DNA from: Mucilaginibacter lacusdianchii
GTDB taxonomy: Bacteria > Bacteroidota > Bacteroidia > Sphingobacteriales > Sphingobacteriaceae
Direction of reading: 5' to 3'
Length of the DNA stretch: 64,000 nucleotides
Assembly (NCBI RefSeq): GCF_009770985.1
Contig: NZ_WSRW01000003.1
Location: forward strand, 186,001 to 250,000
Made by a program: the position numbers and the translations under genes
The notes under the pieces: generated by a model
What the model saw: only the letters and a program-made list of their open reading frames with translations
The model's database searches: none
Told to the model about the DNA's origin: nothing
In this document: piece after piece, positions 27,472 through 36,419 of the stretch
Layout of the letters: the number at the start of each line of letters is the position of its first letter
Position numbering within the stretch: position 1 is the first letter of the stretch

Positions 27472-28929
27472 ATGCATCTATCGTTAACCAAATTTTACAA
27501 ACCATTTATCGCAGCCTTGCTGCTGTTATGCAACAGTGCAGGTGCCGAGGTGGTATTGCCTAAAATTTTGGGTAACGATATGGTGTTGCAGCGTAACCAA
27601 CCGGTACCGGTTTGGGGAAAAGCATCAGTTGGCGAAGTAGTAACAGTTAAGTTTAGCAAGCAAGTAAAAAAAACAACTGCTGATACGGCGGGTAGCTGGA
27701 AAGTGATGCTGGATCCAATGTCGGCATCAGCACAAGGGCAAACCTTGTATATAAGCGGCAGTAACGCCATCGAGCTAAACAATATACTGGTAGGCGAGGT
27801 GTGGCTATGCTCGGGCCAGTCGAACATGCAATACGAAATGCGTAAAAATAGCAAGGTGCGTAAACCAGACACCAGTACGGTAAATTCGCCTGTTGATGAA
27901 CTTGAACGTGCGCATAATCCGGCCATCCGTATATTCATGGCTACGCAAAAGAACTTGCTTAAGCCCGATGCAAAACACGAAGGCTGGAGCATAGCGCAAG
28001 ATTCGGCTTTGCGGGCATTTTCGGCGGCAGGCTATTTTTTTGCTAAAAATTTATACCAGCATTTACGGGTGCCTGTAGGCGTTATCTGCTCATCCGTTAG
28101 CGGTAGCCGTATTGATCCTTGGATACCTGAGCCCGCTTTTGCGGAAGAGTCATACTTTAACAACATTAAGGTAGAGGGTGACCCCGGCAAGTTTTATGCA
28201 AAAATGATTGAACCACTGGCACCGTTTGGCATCAAGGGTTTTTTATGGTATCAGGGCGAAAGCAATTGCTTTTTGGGTGAAACCATTAGCTATACCTACA
28301 AAATGCAGGCGCTCATTAACAGTTGGCGCAAGCTCTGGCAAAACAAGAATCTGCCTTTCTATTATGTGCAGATAGCTCCCTTTTACTATTCAAAAAGCAA
28401 AGGCCAGGTAGCTTACACACCGCAAACGCTGCCCGAGTTCCGCGAAGCACAAACAGCTGCCTTGCAAATACCGCATACCGGCATGATCATCACCACAGAT
28501 TTGAACGATGATATCAACAACCTGCATCCGCCCTTTAAGTGGGAGGTTGGCCGCAGGTTGGCTTTGCAGGCATTAGCCAACACTTATGGTTTTAATAAAT
28601 TGGTTTACGCTGGCCCGGTGTACCGGGGTATAAAAAAGAAAGGTAGCCAGATAGAGCTCAGTTTCCGTTCGGAAGGTAGCGGTCTGGTGAGTCATGATGG
28701 TAAGCCGTTAAATAATTTTATCATTGCTGGTGCCGACGGAAACTTTGTAAATGCCGATGCGAAAATCAAAGGCAATAAAGTGATTGTTTCATCACCAGCG
28801 GTTACTAAACCTGTTGCTGTACGCTTTGCCTGGGATGAAGCGGCTCAGCCCAATTTTTATAACAAAGAAGGATTACCTGCAGTGCCATTCCGTACCGATA
28901 ACCCACTAAAATATACTTATCATCCATAA
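27472..28929 (+). CDS. SASA-family (sialate O-acetylesterase-like) carbohydrate esterase
   Basis: The frame is open from an ATG at 27403, but that start lies inside the previous gene; the ATG at 27472 (4 bp after the upstream stop) gives a proper signal peptide (KPFIAALLLLCNSAGA). The catalytic serine is in LCSGQSNMQY (near residue 115), a conserved block is LWYQGESN (near 259), and the acid/His part is DLNDDINNLHPPFKWE (near 350). The fold is an SGNH hydrolase. Despite the usual name, such enzymes in pectin loci are thought to remove acetyl groups from pectic sugars so that exo-glycosidases can proceed. A second member is encoded at 52412 on the other strand. Confidence 0.88.
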   Translation: MHLSLTKFYKPFIAALLLLCNSAGAEVVLPKILGNDMVLQRNQPVPVWGKASVGEVVTVKFSKQVKKTTADTAGSWKVMLDPMSASAQGQTLYISGSNAIELNNILVGEVWLCSGQSNMQYEMRKNSKVRKPDTSTVNSPVDELERAHNPAIRIFMATQKNLLKPDAKHEGWSIAQDSALRAFSAAGYFFAKNLYQHLRVPVGVICSSVSGSRIDPWIPEPAFAEESYFNNIKVEGDPGKFYAKMIEPLAPFGIKGFLWYQGESNCFLGETISYTYKMQALINSWRKLWQNKNLPFYYVQIAPFYYSKSKGQVAYTPQTLPEFREAQTAALQIPHTGMIITTDLNDDINNLHPPFKWEVGRRLALQALANTYGFNKLVYAGPVYRGIKKKGSQIELSFRSEGSGLVSHDGKPLNNFIIAGADGNFVNADAKIKGNKVIVSSPAVTKPVAVRFAWDEAAQPNFYNKEGLPAVPFRTDNPLKYTYHP

Positions 28930-28936
28930 TTGCTAA

Positions 28937-31729
28937 ATGAAGTCTGTTGGTCTGAAAATATTTGTACTTACACTGTTAACCACTTGTTGGGTAGCGGCTT
29001 TCGCGCAACAAACGCAAAAGTCATACCTATCGGGTACCGGTAGCGATCATACCGTAAAATGGCAGTTCTACTGTACAGCGGGCCGTAATTCAGGCAAGTG
29101 GACTACCATTCCTGTGCCATCCAATTGGGAGTTGCAAGGCTTTGGCAAATACAACTATGGGTTTAATAAAGATAGTTCACGTGGTAAAGAGGTTGGCTTA
29201 TACAAGTATCAGTTTAAAACACCTGCTAATTTTAAAGACAAAACAATCAACCTGGTTTTTGAAGGCGTAATGACTGATGCTGAAGTAAAAGTAAACGGCA
29301 AAGCTGCCGGACCCATTCATCAAGGCTCCTATTACACATTCAAATATAATGTTACCCCGCTTTTAAAAGCAAGTGGCAACAATTTGCTAGAAGTTAAGGT
29401 AGCTAAACACTCGACCAACGAGTCGGTCAATGCAGCCGAGCGTAAAGGTGATTTTTGGATATTCGGCGGCATATTTCGTCCGGTGTACCTGGAGGCCTTG
29501 CCGCAACAGCACATTTCGCGGGTATCTTTAGATGCTCAGGCCGACGGCGCTTTTAAAGCTAATGTTTACTTCGGTAATTTGAAAGAGGCTGGCGTTATAT
29601 CGGCCCAATTATATGCCGCAGATGGTAGTAAAGCAGGCAACGAATTTAGCGTAAATATTAAAGCAGGCGATACCACTGCGTTGCTTCAAACCACTTTGCC
29701 TTCGCCTAAATTATGGTCGTCCGAGTTTCCAAACCTATATGAGGTTGTGTTTACCCTGTTGCAAAATGGAAAGGCGGTTCATACCATTAGCAAACATGTC
29801 GGTTTCCGTACTATTGAAGTTAAATCGCGGGATGGCGTATATGTGAACGGCACTAAAATGAAATTTAAAGGTGTAAACCGTCATTCGTTCTGGCCATCAA
29901 CAGGTAGGGCTATAAACAAGGCCTTAAGTATTACCGATGTCAATCTAATTAAAGACATGAACATGAATGGCGTGCGGATGTCTCACTATCCGCCCGACGA
30001 GCATTTTTTGGACGTATGTGATTCGTTGGGCTTGTTTGTGCTGGACGAGCTTGCCGGATGGCACGGACATTATGATACGCCCACAGGCACCAAGCTACTG
30101 AAAGAAATGATGGTGCATGATGAAAATCATCCATCCATTGTATTTTGGGTAAATGGTAACGAGGGCGGACACAATTATGAACTGGATGCGCTGTTCCGCA
30201 AATGGGATATGCAGCACCGTCCGCTACTGCATGCCTGGGAAGATTTTGGCGGCTTTGATACGCAACACTATCGTGATTACAATTATGGTATCGGCAACTA
30301 TGATAACGGCCATAGCATTGTAATGCCTACCGAATTTTTGCATGGTTTATACGATGGTGGCCACGGTGCAGGCTTGCAAGATTACTGGGAAGCCATGTGG
30401 CATAATCCGCTTTCGGCCGGTGGTTTTTTGTGGGATTTTGCCGATCAAGGGGTAGTGCGTACCGATAAGAATGGCAAGATAGATACTGATGGCGACCATG
30501 GTCCTGATGGTATTGTAGGCCCCTACCGCGAAAAAGAAGGTAGCTTCTTTACCATTAAAGAAGTATGGTCGCCGGTACGTTTTGATAAGCAGGAATTAAC
30601 TTCATCTTTTGATGGCGTATTCCACCTGGAAAACCGCTACAATTTTACCAACGTCAGCCAATGCACTTTTGCAGGTAAACTGGTGCGCGTAGGTGATACC
30701 TATGGCAAAGCAAAAGCAGCCGAGCAGCGCTTTGCTATAGCTTCGCCCAACATCAAACCATTCGAAAAAGGTGATTTAAAAGTAAATCTGCCGTCTGACT
30801 GGAAAAGCTACGACTTTTTGTACATAACCGTAACCGACGTATACAAGCGCGAACTGTTTACCTGGAGCTGGCCCATTACCAAACCTGAGCGTACCGCCCG
30901 CAAAATTGTTGTTAAAGATGCACCTGGCAGTGTAATGGTATCTACTGTCGATTCACTTTACCTTATTGCGGCTAACGGCATTAAGCTATCCATCAACAAA
31001 AACAACGGTTTGCTGCAAAGGGTTGAAAATGGCAAAGGCATAATACCTTTTACTAATGGCCCAGTAGTGCAGCAAGGTGTTAACAATTTTGCCGGGTTTG
31101 ATACCCGGATGGAAGGTAAGAACCTGATCATTGAATCCAAGTTTGATAAAAAGAGTAGTTATAATACCCTGCAATGGACTGTATACCCTTCTGGCTGGGT
31201 TAAAATGCAGGTGCGTTATTTTCCCGGCGATTACTTTACCGATTTTGCAGGCGTCAATTTTTCGTTCCCCGAAAGCCAGATGAAGTCAGTTGAGTACATG
31301 GGCAGCGGTCCGTACCGGGTATGGAAAAACCGCATGAAGGGTACCCGGTTAGGCGTATGGAAAAAAGATTACAATAATACCGAAACGGGTGAGGCCTGGG
31401 TATACCCCGAGTTTAAGGGCTATCATTCAAATTTGTACTGGTGCAAATTCATGACCACAAGCCAGCCGTTTACGGTAGTGGCCGAGGATGAAGATACATT
31501 TTTACGCCTGTTTACCCCGGCGTTTAAGGATGACAGCTGGCACAATTATTTGATTAAGTTTCCATCTGGTGACATTTCGTTTATGCAGGGCATAGGTGCC
31601 ATTGGTACCAAAACCCAACGTGCCGAAACCACCGGGCCAATGGGGATGAAGCATGCGTTTTATGATTATGATAAAACTAAAATGCGTGCTAAAGAACTAA
31701 ATTTATACTTTGATTTTTCGGGCAGATAA
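28937..31729 (+). CDS. Secreted GH2 LacZ-type glycosidase
   Basis: The 930-residue protein has a signal peptide (cleavage near AFAQQ), an N-terminal jelly-roll (WTTIPVPSNWELQGFGKYNY), Ig-like domains and a TIM barrel with acid/base Glu in VNGNEGGHN (near residue 409) and likely nucleophile Glu in MPTEFLHG (near 466). A large C-terminal beta-galactosidase small-chain-like domain (about 660-930) includes YMGSGPYRVWKNRMKG. This is a different GH2 subtype from the 4568 protein, which lacks this C-terminal domain. Default activity is beta-galactosidase, although related RG-II enzymes have other specificities. It lies 7 bp after the esterase and 4 bp before a GH78. Confidence 0.9.
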   Translation: MKSVGLKIFVLTLLTTCWVAAFAQQTQKSYLSGTGSDHTVKWQFYCTAGRNSGKWTTIPVPSNWELQGFGKYNYGFNKDSSRGKEVGLYKYQFKTPANFKDKTINLVFEGVMTDAEVKVNGKAAGPIHQGSYYTFKYNVTPLLKASGNNLLEVKVAKHSTNESVNAAERKGDFWIFGGIFRPVYLEALPQQHISRVSLDAQADGAFKANVYFGNLKEAGVISAQLYAADGSKAGNEFSVNIKAGDTTALLQTTLPSPKLWSSEFPNLYEVVFTLLQNGKAVHTISKHVGFRTIEVKSRDGVYVNGTKMKFKGVNRHSFWPSTGRAINKALSITDVNLIKDMNMNGVRMSHYPPDEHFLDVCDSLGLFVLDELAGWHGHYDTPTGTKLLKEMMVHDENHPSIVFWVNGNEGGHNYELDALFRKWDMQHRPLLHAWEDFGGFDTQHYRDYNYGIGNYDNGHSIVMPTEFLHGLYDGGHGAGLQDYWEAMWHNPLSAGGFLWDFADQGVVRTDKNGKIDTDGDHGPDGIVGPYREKEGSFFTIKEVWSPVRFDKQELTSSFDGVFHLENRYNFTNVSQCTFAGKLVRVGDTYGKAKAAEQRFAIASPNIKPFEKGDLKVNLPSDWKSYDFLYITVTDVYKRELFTWSWPITKPERTARKIVVKDAPGSVMVSTVDSLYLIAANGIKLSINKNNGLLQRVENGKGIIPFTNGPVVQQGVNNFAGFDTRMEGKNLIIESKFDKKSSYNTLQWTVYPSGWVKMQVRYFPGDYFTDFAGVNFSFPESQMKSVEYMGSGPYRVWKNRMKGTRLGVWKKDYNNTETGEAWVYPEFKGYHSNLYWCKFMTTSQPFTVVAEDEDTFLRLFTPAFKDDSWHNYLIKFPSGDISFMQGIGAIGTKTQRAETTGPMGMKHAFYDYDKTKMRAKELNLYFDFSGR

Positions 31730-31733
31730 CGAT

Positions 31734-34502
31734 ATGAAAAGAATTTTTAAACATACTGCCTCCATTATATTAGGCTATTTATTGTTGATGGCGTTAAAAG
31801 CTAATGCTACCGATATACAATTGCAGAATTTGCGTTGCGAAATGCTGGTTGATCCGCAAGGTATTGATGCAATACATCCGCGTTTAAGCTGGCAAATTAA
31901 TAGCGATGAAAGAGGCGTATTGCAAACGGCTTACCATGTTTTAGTGGCTTCATCGCCGCAAAAGCTGGCCGCTAACCAAGGCGATTTATGGGATTCTAAA
32001 AAGGTAGGTTCCGGCGAATCGGTAATGGTTACTTACGCAGGTAAGGTATTAACCAGCCGTGTGCCCTGCTATTGGAAGGTTAAAATTTGGACTGCGGACG
32101 GTGAGAGTAAGTGGAGCAAACCCGCCTACTGGAGCATGGGCTTGCTTAACACTGCCGATTGGAAAGCCCGCTGGATTGGTGCCGAGCATGGCTTTGCATG
32201 GGATAGTGTTTCCAAATTCTCCCGCTTATCTGCCAGATATTATCGTAAAGAATTTCGTGCGCCACTGTCCGTAAAAAGAGCTACGGTGTATATTTCCGGG
32301 TTGGGCCATTACGATCTTTACATTAACGGTAACAAAGTAGGCAATCAGGTGCTGGCACAAATGCCAACGGATTACAATAAAACCATTTTATATAACACGT
32401 TTGATGTCACATCACACATCAGGAAAGGCGGCAATGCCATAGCAACTGTTTTGGGTAACGGCCGGTACTTCACCATGCGGCCTAAATACAAACCGAAAAA
32501 AATCAAAGAGTTCGGCTTTCCAAAAATGCTGTTGCAGCTTGAGGTAGAATATACCAATGGCACCAAGCAGCTTATTGTGAGTGATGCCAGCTGGAAAATG
32601 ACTGCTGATGGCCCTATCCGTACCAACAATGAATACGACGGCGAAGAATACGATGCTACTAAAGAACTGCCCGGATGGAATCAAACAGGTTATCCCGACA
32701 GCAAATGGTTAAAGGCCGAATCGGTTCCGGTGCCTTCCGGTAAACTGGCGGCCCAGATGAGTGAGTATATCAAGGTAATGCACACCATTAAGCCTAAAAG
32801 TATTACCGAGCTCAAAGCAGGTACCTATATTATGGATATGGGGCAAAACTTTGCGGGATGGGTTCAAATGAAAGTGAAAGGCAAACGTGGCGATAAAGTT
32901 ACCCTGCGCTTTGCTGAAACCTTAAAACCTAACGGCGAGTTGTACACCGCTAATTTGCGCGATGCAAAGGTGACAGACGTGTATACTTTAAAGGGAGGCT
33001 CAGCCGAGGTTTGGCGTCCGGCATTTGTTTATCACGGCTTTAGATACGTAGAAATTACCGGCTATCCGGGTAAGCCTGATGGGGATGATTTTGAAGGTCA
33101 GGTTGTGTATGATGCCTTGGCCACTACCGGTCAGTTTGAAACTTCAAACCCGGTCATCAATCAGGTTTATCAGAATGCTTACTGGGGCATTCTCAGCAAT
33201 TACAAAGGCATGCCGGTTGATTGTCCGCAGCGCAACGAGCGCATGCCCTGGTTGGGCGACCGTGCTACCGGCGCATTGGGCGAAAGCTTTATGTTTGATA
33301 ACCAGAAGCTATATGCCAAATGGCTAGATGATATTGAAGACTCGCAAACAGCCGAAGGGGCAATACCTGATGTGGCACCTGCATACTGGAACTACTATTC
33401 GGACAATGTAACTTGGCCAAGCACCTACCTGCTGATTGCCGATATGCTGTATAAACAGTACGGCGATGCGCGGCCTATAGAAAAGCATTATCCTTCTATG
33501 AAAAAATGGCTTAACTACATGCAAGCCAAATACATGAAGGATAACATTATTACGAAAGATAAATACGGCGACTGGTGTGTGCCGCCCGAATCGCCTGAAC
33601 TGATCCATTCTAAAGATTCATCACGCAATACCAACGGGCAGTTGATTGCTACCGCCACTTATTTTAGGATGTTGTTTTTAATGAAGCGCTTTGCCAAGAT
33701 GCTCAATAAGCCAGATGATGCGCAGGCGTACTCGGCACTTTCGGCAAAGATACGCGACGCGTTTAATGCCAGATTTTTTAATCAGCAAACGCACCAGTAT
33801 GATAATGGCACGGTGACCGCCAATTTGTTGCCATTATATTTTGACATCACACCAGAGGCCGATCGTAAGGCTGTGTTCGCCAACATTGTTAACCGGGTGC
33901 AAACTACCGATAAAGGGCACATTGGTACCGGCGTTATTGGTACCCAATGGCTGATGCGTGGATTAACCGAATATGGCCGGCCTGATTTGGCGTACCGCAT
34001 AGCCACAAACAAAGATTATCCAAGCTGGGGCTACATGGCCGAACATGGTGCTACCACCATTTGGGAGTTATGGAATGGTGATACCGCAAACCCAGCCATG
34101 AATTCGGGTAACCACGTTATGCTGCTAGGCGATTTGATAGTATGGTATTACCAAAATCTGGCGGGTATCAAAGTGGGGGTTGATAATCCCGGATTCAAAA
34201 GGGTTTTGATGAAACCTATCCTTCCGGAAGGGCTCACTTTTGTAAAAGCATCTTACCAGACACCGTACGGCGAAGTAAAAAGCGAATGGCATAACGAAAA
34301 GGATTTTACCTGGAAAATTACTATTCCGGCCAATTGCACGGCGCAGGTTTCCATTCCGGCAACCTCAGCTAATTTGGTGAACGAAAGCGGCCACAAAGCA
34401 GCGGAAGCGAAAGGCGTTAAGTTCATCAAAATGGATAAAGACATGGCCGTGTTTGAGGTAGCATCTGGCAGTTATGATTTTAGTGTGCAAGCCAATAAGT
34501 AA
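31734..34502 (+). CDS. Secreted GH78 alpha-L-rhamnosidase, second copy
   Basis: The ATG at 31734 is preferred to the one at 31710, which lies within the upstream gene and precedes the signal sequence; it gives a signal peptide ending near ANA. The 922-residue enzyme has the standard GH78 order: fibronectin-like domain (LQNLRCEMLVDPQGID), beta modules, the (alpha/alpha)6 domain with DCPQRNERMPWLGD (near residues 496-509) and GATTIWELWNG (Glu near 776), and a C-terminal beta-sandwich. It keeps the canonical GD in the first motif, unlike the copy at 648. Two GH78 enzymes plus the 44074 and 46580 proteins point to several rhamnose linkages in the target. Confidence 0.93.
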   Translation: MKRIFKHTASIILGYLLLMALKANATDIQLQNLRCEMLVDPQGIDAIHPRLSWQINSDERGVLQTAYHVLVASSPQKLAANQGDLWDSKKVGSGESVMVTYAGKVLTSRVPCYWKVKIWTADGESKWSKPAYWSMGLLNTADWKARWIGAEHGFAWDSVSKFSRLSARYYRKEFRAPLSVKRATVYISGLGHYDLYINGNKVGNQVLAQMPTDYNKTILYNTFDVTSHIRKGGNAIATVLGNGRYFTMRPKYKPKKIKEFGFPKMLLQLEVEYTNGTKQLIVSDASWKMTADGPIRTNNEYDGEEYDATKELPGWNQTGYPDSKWLKAESVPVPSGKLAAQMSEYIKVMHTIKPKSITELKAGTYIMDMGQNFAGWVQMKVKGKRGDKVTLRFAETLKPNGELYTANLRDAKVTDVYTLKGGSAEVWRPAFVYHGFRYVEITGYPGKPDGDDFEGQVVYDALATTGQFETSNPVINQVYQNAYWGILSNYKGMPVDCPQRNERMPWLGDRATGALGESFMFDNQKLYAKWLDDIEDSQTAEGAIPDVAPAYWNYYSDNVTWPSTYLLIADMLYKQYGDARPIEKHYPSMKKWLNYMQAKYMKDNIITKDKYGDWCVPPESPELIHSKDSSRNTNGQLIATATYFRMLFLMKRFAKMLNKPDDAQAYSALSAKIRDAFNARFFNQQTHQYDNGTVTANLLPLYFDITPEADRKAVFANIVNRVQTTDKGHIGTGVIGTQWLMRGLTEYGRPDLAYRIATNKDYPSWGYMAEHGATTIWELWNGDTANPAMNSGNHVMLLGDLIVWYYQNLAGIKVGVDNPGFKRVLMKPILPEGLTFVKASYQTPYGEVKSEWHNEKDFTWKITIPANCTAQVSIPATSANLVNESGHKAAEAKGVKFIKMDKDMAVFEVASGSYDFSVQANK

Positions 34503-34518
34503 ACCAAAAGATAGAGTT

Positions 34519-35250
34519 ATGAGAGGGTATAAAATATTATCAGGAGTGCTGTTTGCGGCTTTGCTGGCAACCATCACATTAACAGCAAGTGCCCAACAAT
34601 CATCCGGCAACACAGACGCTGCTCCGCAAATGAGTGCCGACGCCCGTGTCAAGTCTGACGAGGAAGCAGATAAAAAGGCGGCGGAGTGGGTAACCTCGTT
34701 GAACTTGAGTGATAAGCAAAAAGCCCAGGCGGTAACCTCCGTTATTGCTACGCATTTGAAAACCATACGCGACTGGAATAACGAGCATCCTTACACCACT
34801 GTACCCGCAGGCATAAACCCGGCAACTGGTACGCCGCTAAATACTATGGACAGGCAGATCATTGCCATATCGGCCATGCCAAAATCAGTACACGAAAACC
34901 TGATGAACGGTTTACGTCAAAACCTTACCGAGCCACAGGTGGAAGCTGTACTGGATAAATATACTATTGGCAAAGTGGCGTTTACCTTGAATGGTTACAA
35001 ATCTATCGTACCTAACTTAACTGCGGAAGAGGAGAAAGTGATTCTAGACAATCTGAAACAGGCGCGTGAGCAAGCTGTAGATTTTAAGAACATGAAACAG
35101 ATTTCGGCCATTTTTGAAATCTACAAAACCAAGAATGAGCAGTATCTAAATGCACATGGCCGCAACTGGCATGAAATGTTTAAAGCTTATACTGATGCTG
35201 TAAAAGCTAAAAAAGCCGCTGCAAAACAGGCTGCAAAAGCTTCGCAGTAA
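34519..35250 (+). CDS. DUF3826-type secreted protein, copy 2
   Basis: The start at 34519 gives a clean signal peptide (ILSGVLFAALLATITLTASA) 16 bp after the rhamnosidase gene; the upstream ATG at 34474 lies inside that gene. The mature protein is helical with an Ala/Lys-rich tail (AKKAAAKQAAKAS). It shares with the 12009 protein the patterns YKSIVPNLTAEEE, QAREQAVD, and an IYKTKNEQYLN segment near the C-terminus, so the two are distant paralogues. No function is known to me for this family. Presence beside rhamnosidases in two operons of the locus suggests a supporting periplasmic role. Confidence 0.75.
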   Translation: MRGYKILSGVLFAALLATITLTASAQQSSGNTDAAPQMSADARVKSDEEADKKAAEWVTSLNLSDKQKAQAVTSVIATHLKTIRDWNNEHPYTTVPAGINPATGTPLNTMDRQIIAISAMPKSVHENLMNGLRQNLTEPQVEAVLDKYTIGKVAFTLNGYKSIVPNLTAEEEKVILDNLKQAREQAVDFKNMKQISAIFEIYKTKNEQYLNAHGRNWHEMFKAYTDAVKAKKAAAKQAAKASQ

Positions 35251-35275
35251 TCCGTTGACTAATTAATATGTCTAA

Positions 35276-36418
35276 ATGAAGAGAAGATATTTTGCATCAC
35301 TATTGTTGCTTTGTGCTTTAGTTGCAGGCAAGTTAAATGCACAAAACGCCAACCCGTGGCGTACAGGTATTGTTACCGATGAGTTTATTTACGAAAAAGC
35401 GCCTTATAAAGAATGCCATGCGGCCACCATCGCCCAAACGCCCAAAGGTTTAGTTGCATCTTGGTTTGGCGGTACTAAAGAGCGTAATCCCGATGTTTGT
35501 ATTTGGGTAAGTCGTTATGTAGACGGTAAATGGACCGAAGGTGTAAACGTAGCTGACGGTATTCAAAACGATACCCTGCGTTACCCTTGCTGGAACCCGG
35601 TACTTTACCAGGTACCTAAGGGCGAATTGATACTATTTTACAAAATTGGCCCAAAGCCAGCGACTTGGAAAGGGTATTACAAAACTTCTAAAGATGGCGG
35701 TATCACCTGGTCTGCACAGCAAGCCTTGCCCGAGGGATATTTAGGTCCGATTAAAAATAAACCGGTATTAACAAAAAATGGTACGCTCATCAGCCCAACC
35801 AGTACCGAAGGAGAGGGTGGCTGGAAAGTACATTTTGAACTGAGCAACGACTTTGGTAAAACATGGACAATGGCTCATGTGCCCGAGGGTGATAAAACAC
35901 TAAAAGCTATTCAGCCTAGTATTGTGTTCCATAAAGACGGCCGTTTGCAGGCCTTGTGCCGCAGCCAGAACCGCACTATCCTGCAAACTTGGTCGGTAGA
36001 CAATGGTAAAACCTGGTCGCCGCTCGAAAAAACGAATTTGCCCAATAATAATTCAGGCACTGATGCCGTGACGCTGAAAGATGGTCGTCAACTATTAGTA
36101 TACAACCATGTACTGCCGCCGGGTACGCTGGCTAAGGGCCCACGTACGCCGCTTAATGTGGCGATATCTAAAGATGGTGTTAAGTGGTATGCGGCGTTAA
36201 TTCTGGAAGATTCGCCGATCAGTCAGTACTCTTATCCTGCCGTTATTCAAACGTCGGATGGAATGGTGCACTTTGTGTATACCTGGCGTCGGCAGCGCAT
36301 TAAGCATGTGGTGGTTAATCCTGCAAAATTAAAACTGGTTGAAATTAAAAACGGCGAATGGCCCAAAGTGGAAGGCTATACTTTGCCGGAAATAAAAAGC
36401 GATTCTAAAGATTTATAA
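35276..36418 (+). CDS. Secreted sialidase-like (BNR/Asp-box) beta-propeller hydrolase
   Basis: The 380-residue protein has a signal peptide and three clear Asp boxes: SKDGGITW (about 138-145), SNDFGKTW (190-197) and SVDNGKTW (240-247). The pattern ECHAATIAQTPKG then WFGGTKERNPD is typical of the BNR_2 sialidase-like group. Sialic acid is not a plant cell-wall sugar, so a related 2-keto-3-deoxy acid or another pectic sugar is the more plausible substrate. RG-II contains two such acids, Kdo and Dha, and some sialidase-fold families act on these. That link is inference. It sits between DUF3826 and an esterase. Confidence 0.72.
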   Translation: MKRRYFASLLLLCALVAGKLNAQNANPWRTGIVTDEFIYEKAPYKECHAATIAQTPKGLVASWFGGTKERNPDVCIWVSRYVDGKWTEGVNVADGIQNDTLRYPCWNPVLYQVPKGELILFYKIGPKPATWKGYYKTSKDGGITWSAQQALPEGYLGPIKNKPVLTKNGTLISPTSTEGEGGWKVHFELSNDFGKTWTMAHVPEGDKTLKAIQPSIVFHKDGRLQALCRSQNRTILQTWSVDNGKTWSPLEKTNLPNNNSGTDAVTLKDGRQLLVYNHVLPPGTLAKGPRTPLNVAISKDGVKWYAALILEDSPISQYSYPAVIQTSDGMVHFVYTWRRQRIKHVVVNPAKLKLVEIKNGEWPKVEGYTLPEIKSDSKDL

Positions 36419-36419
36419 T

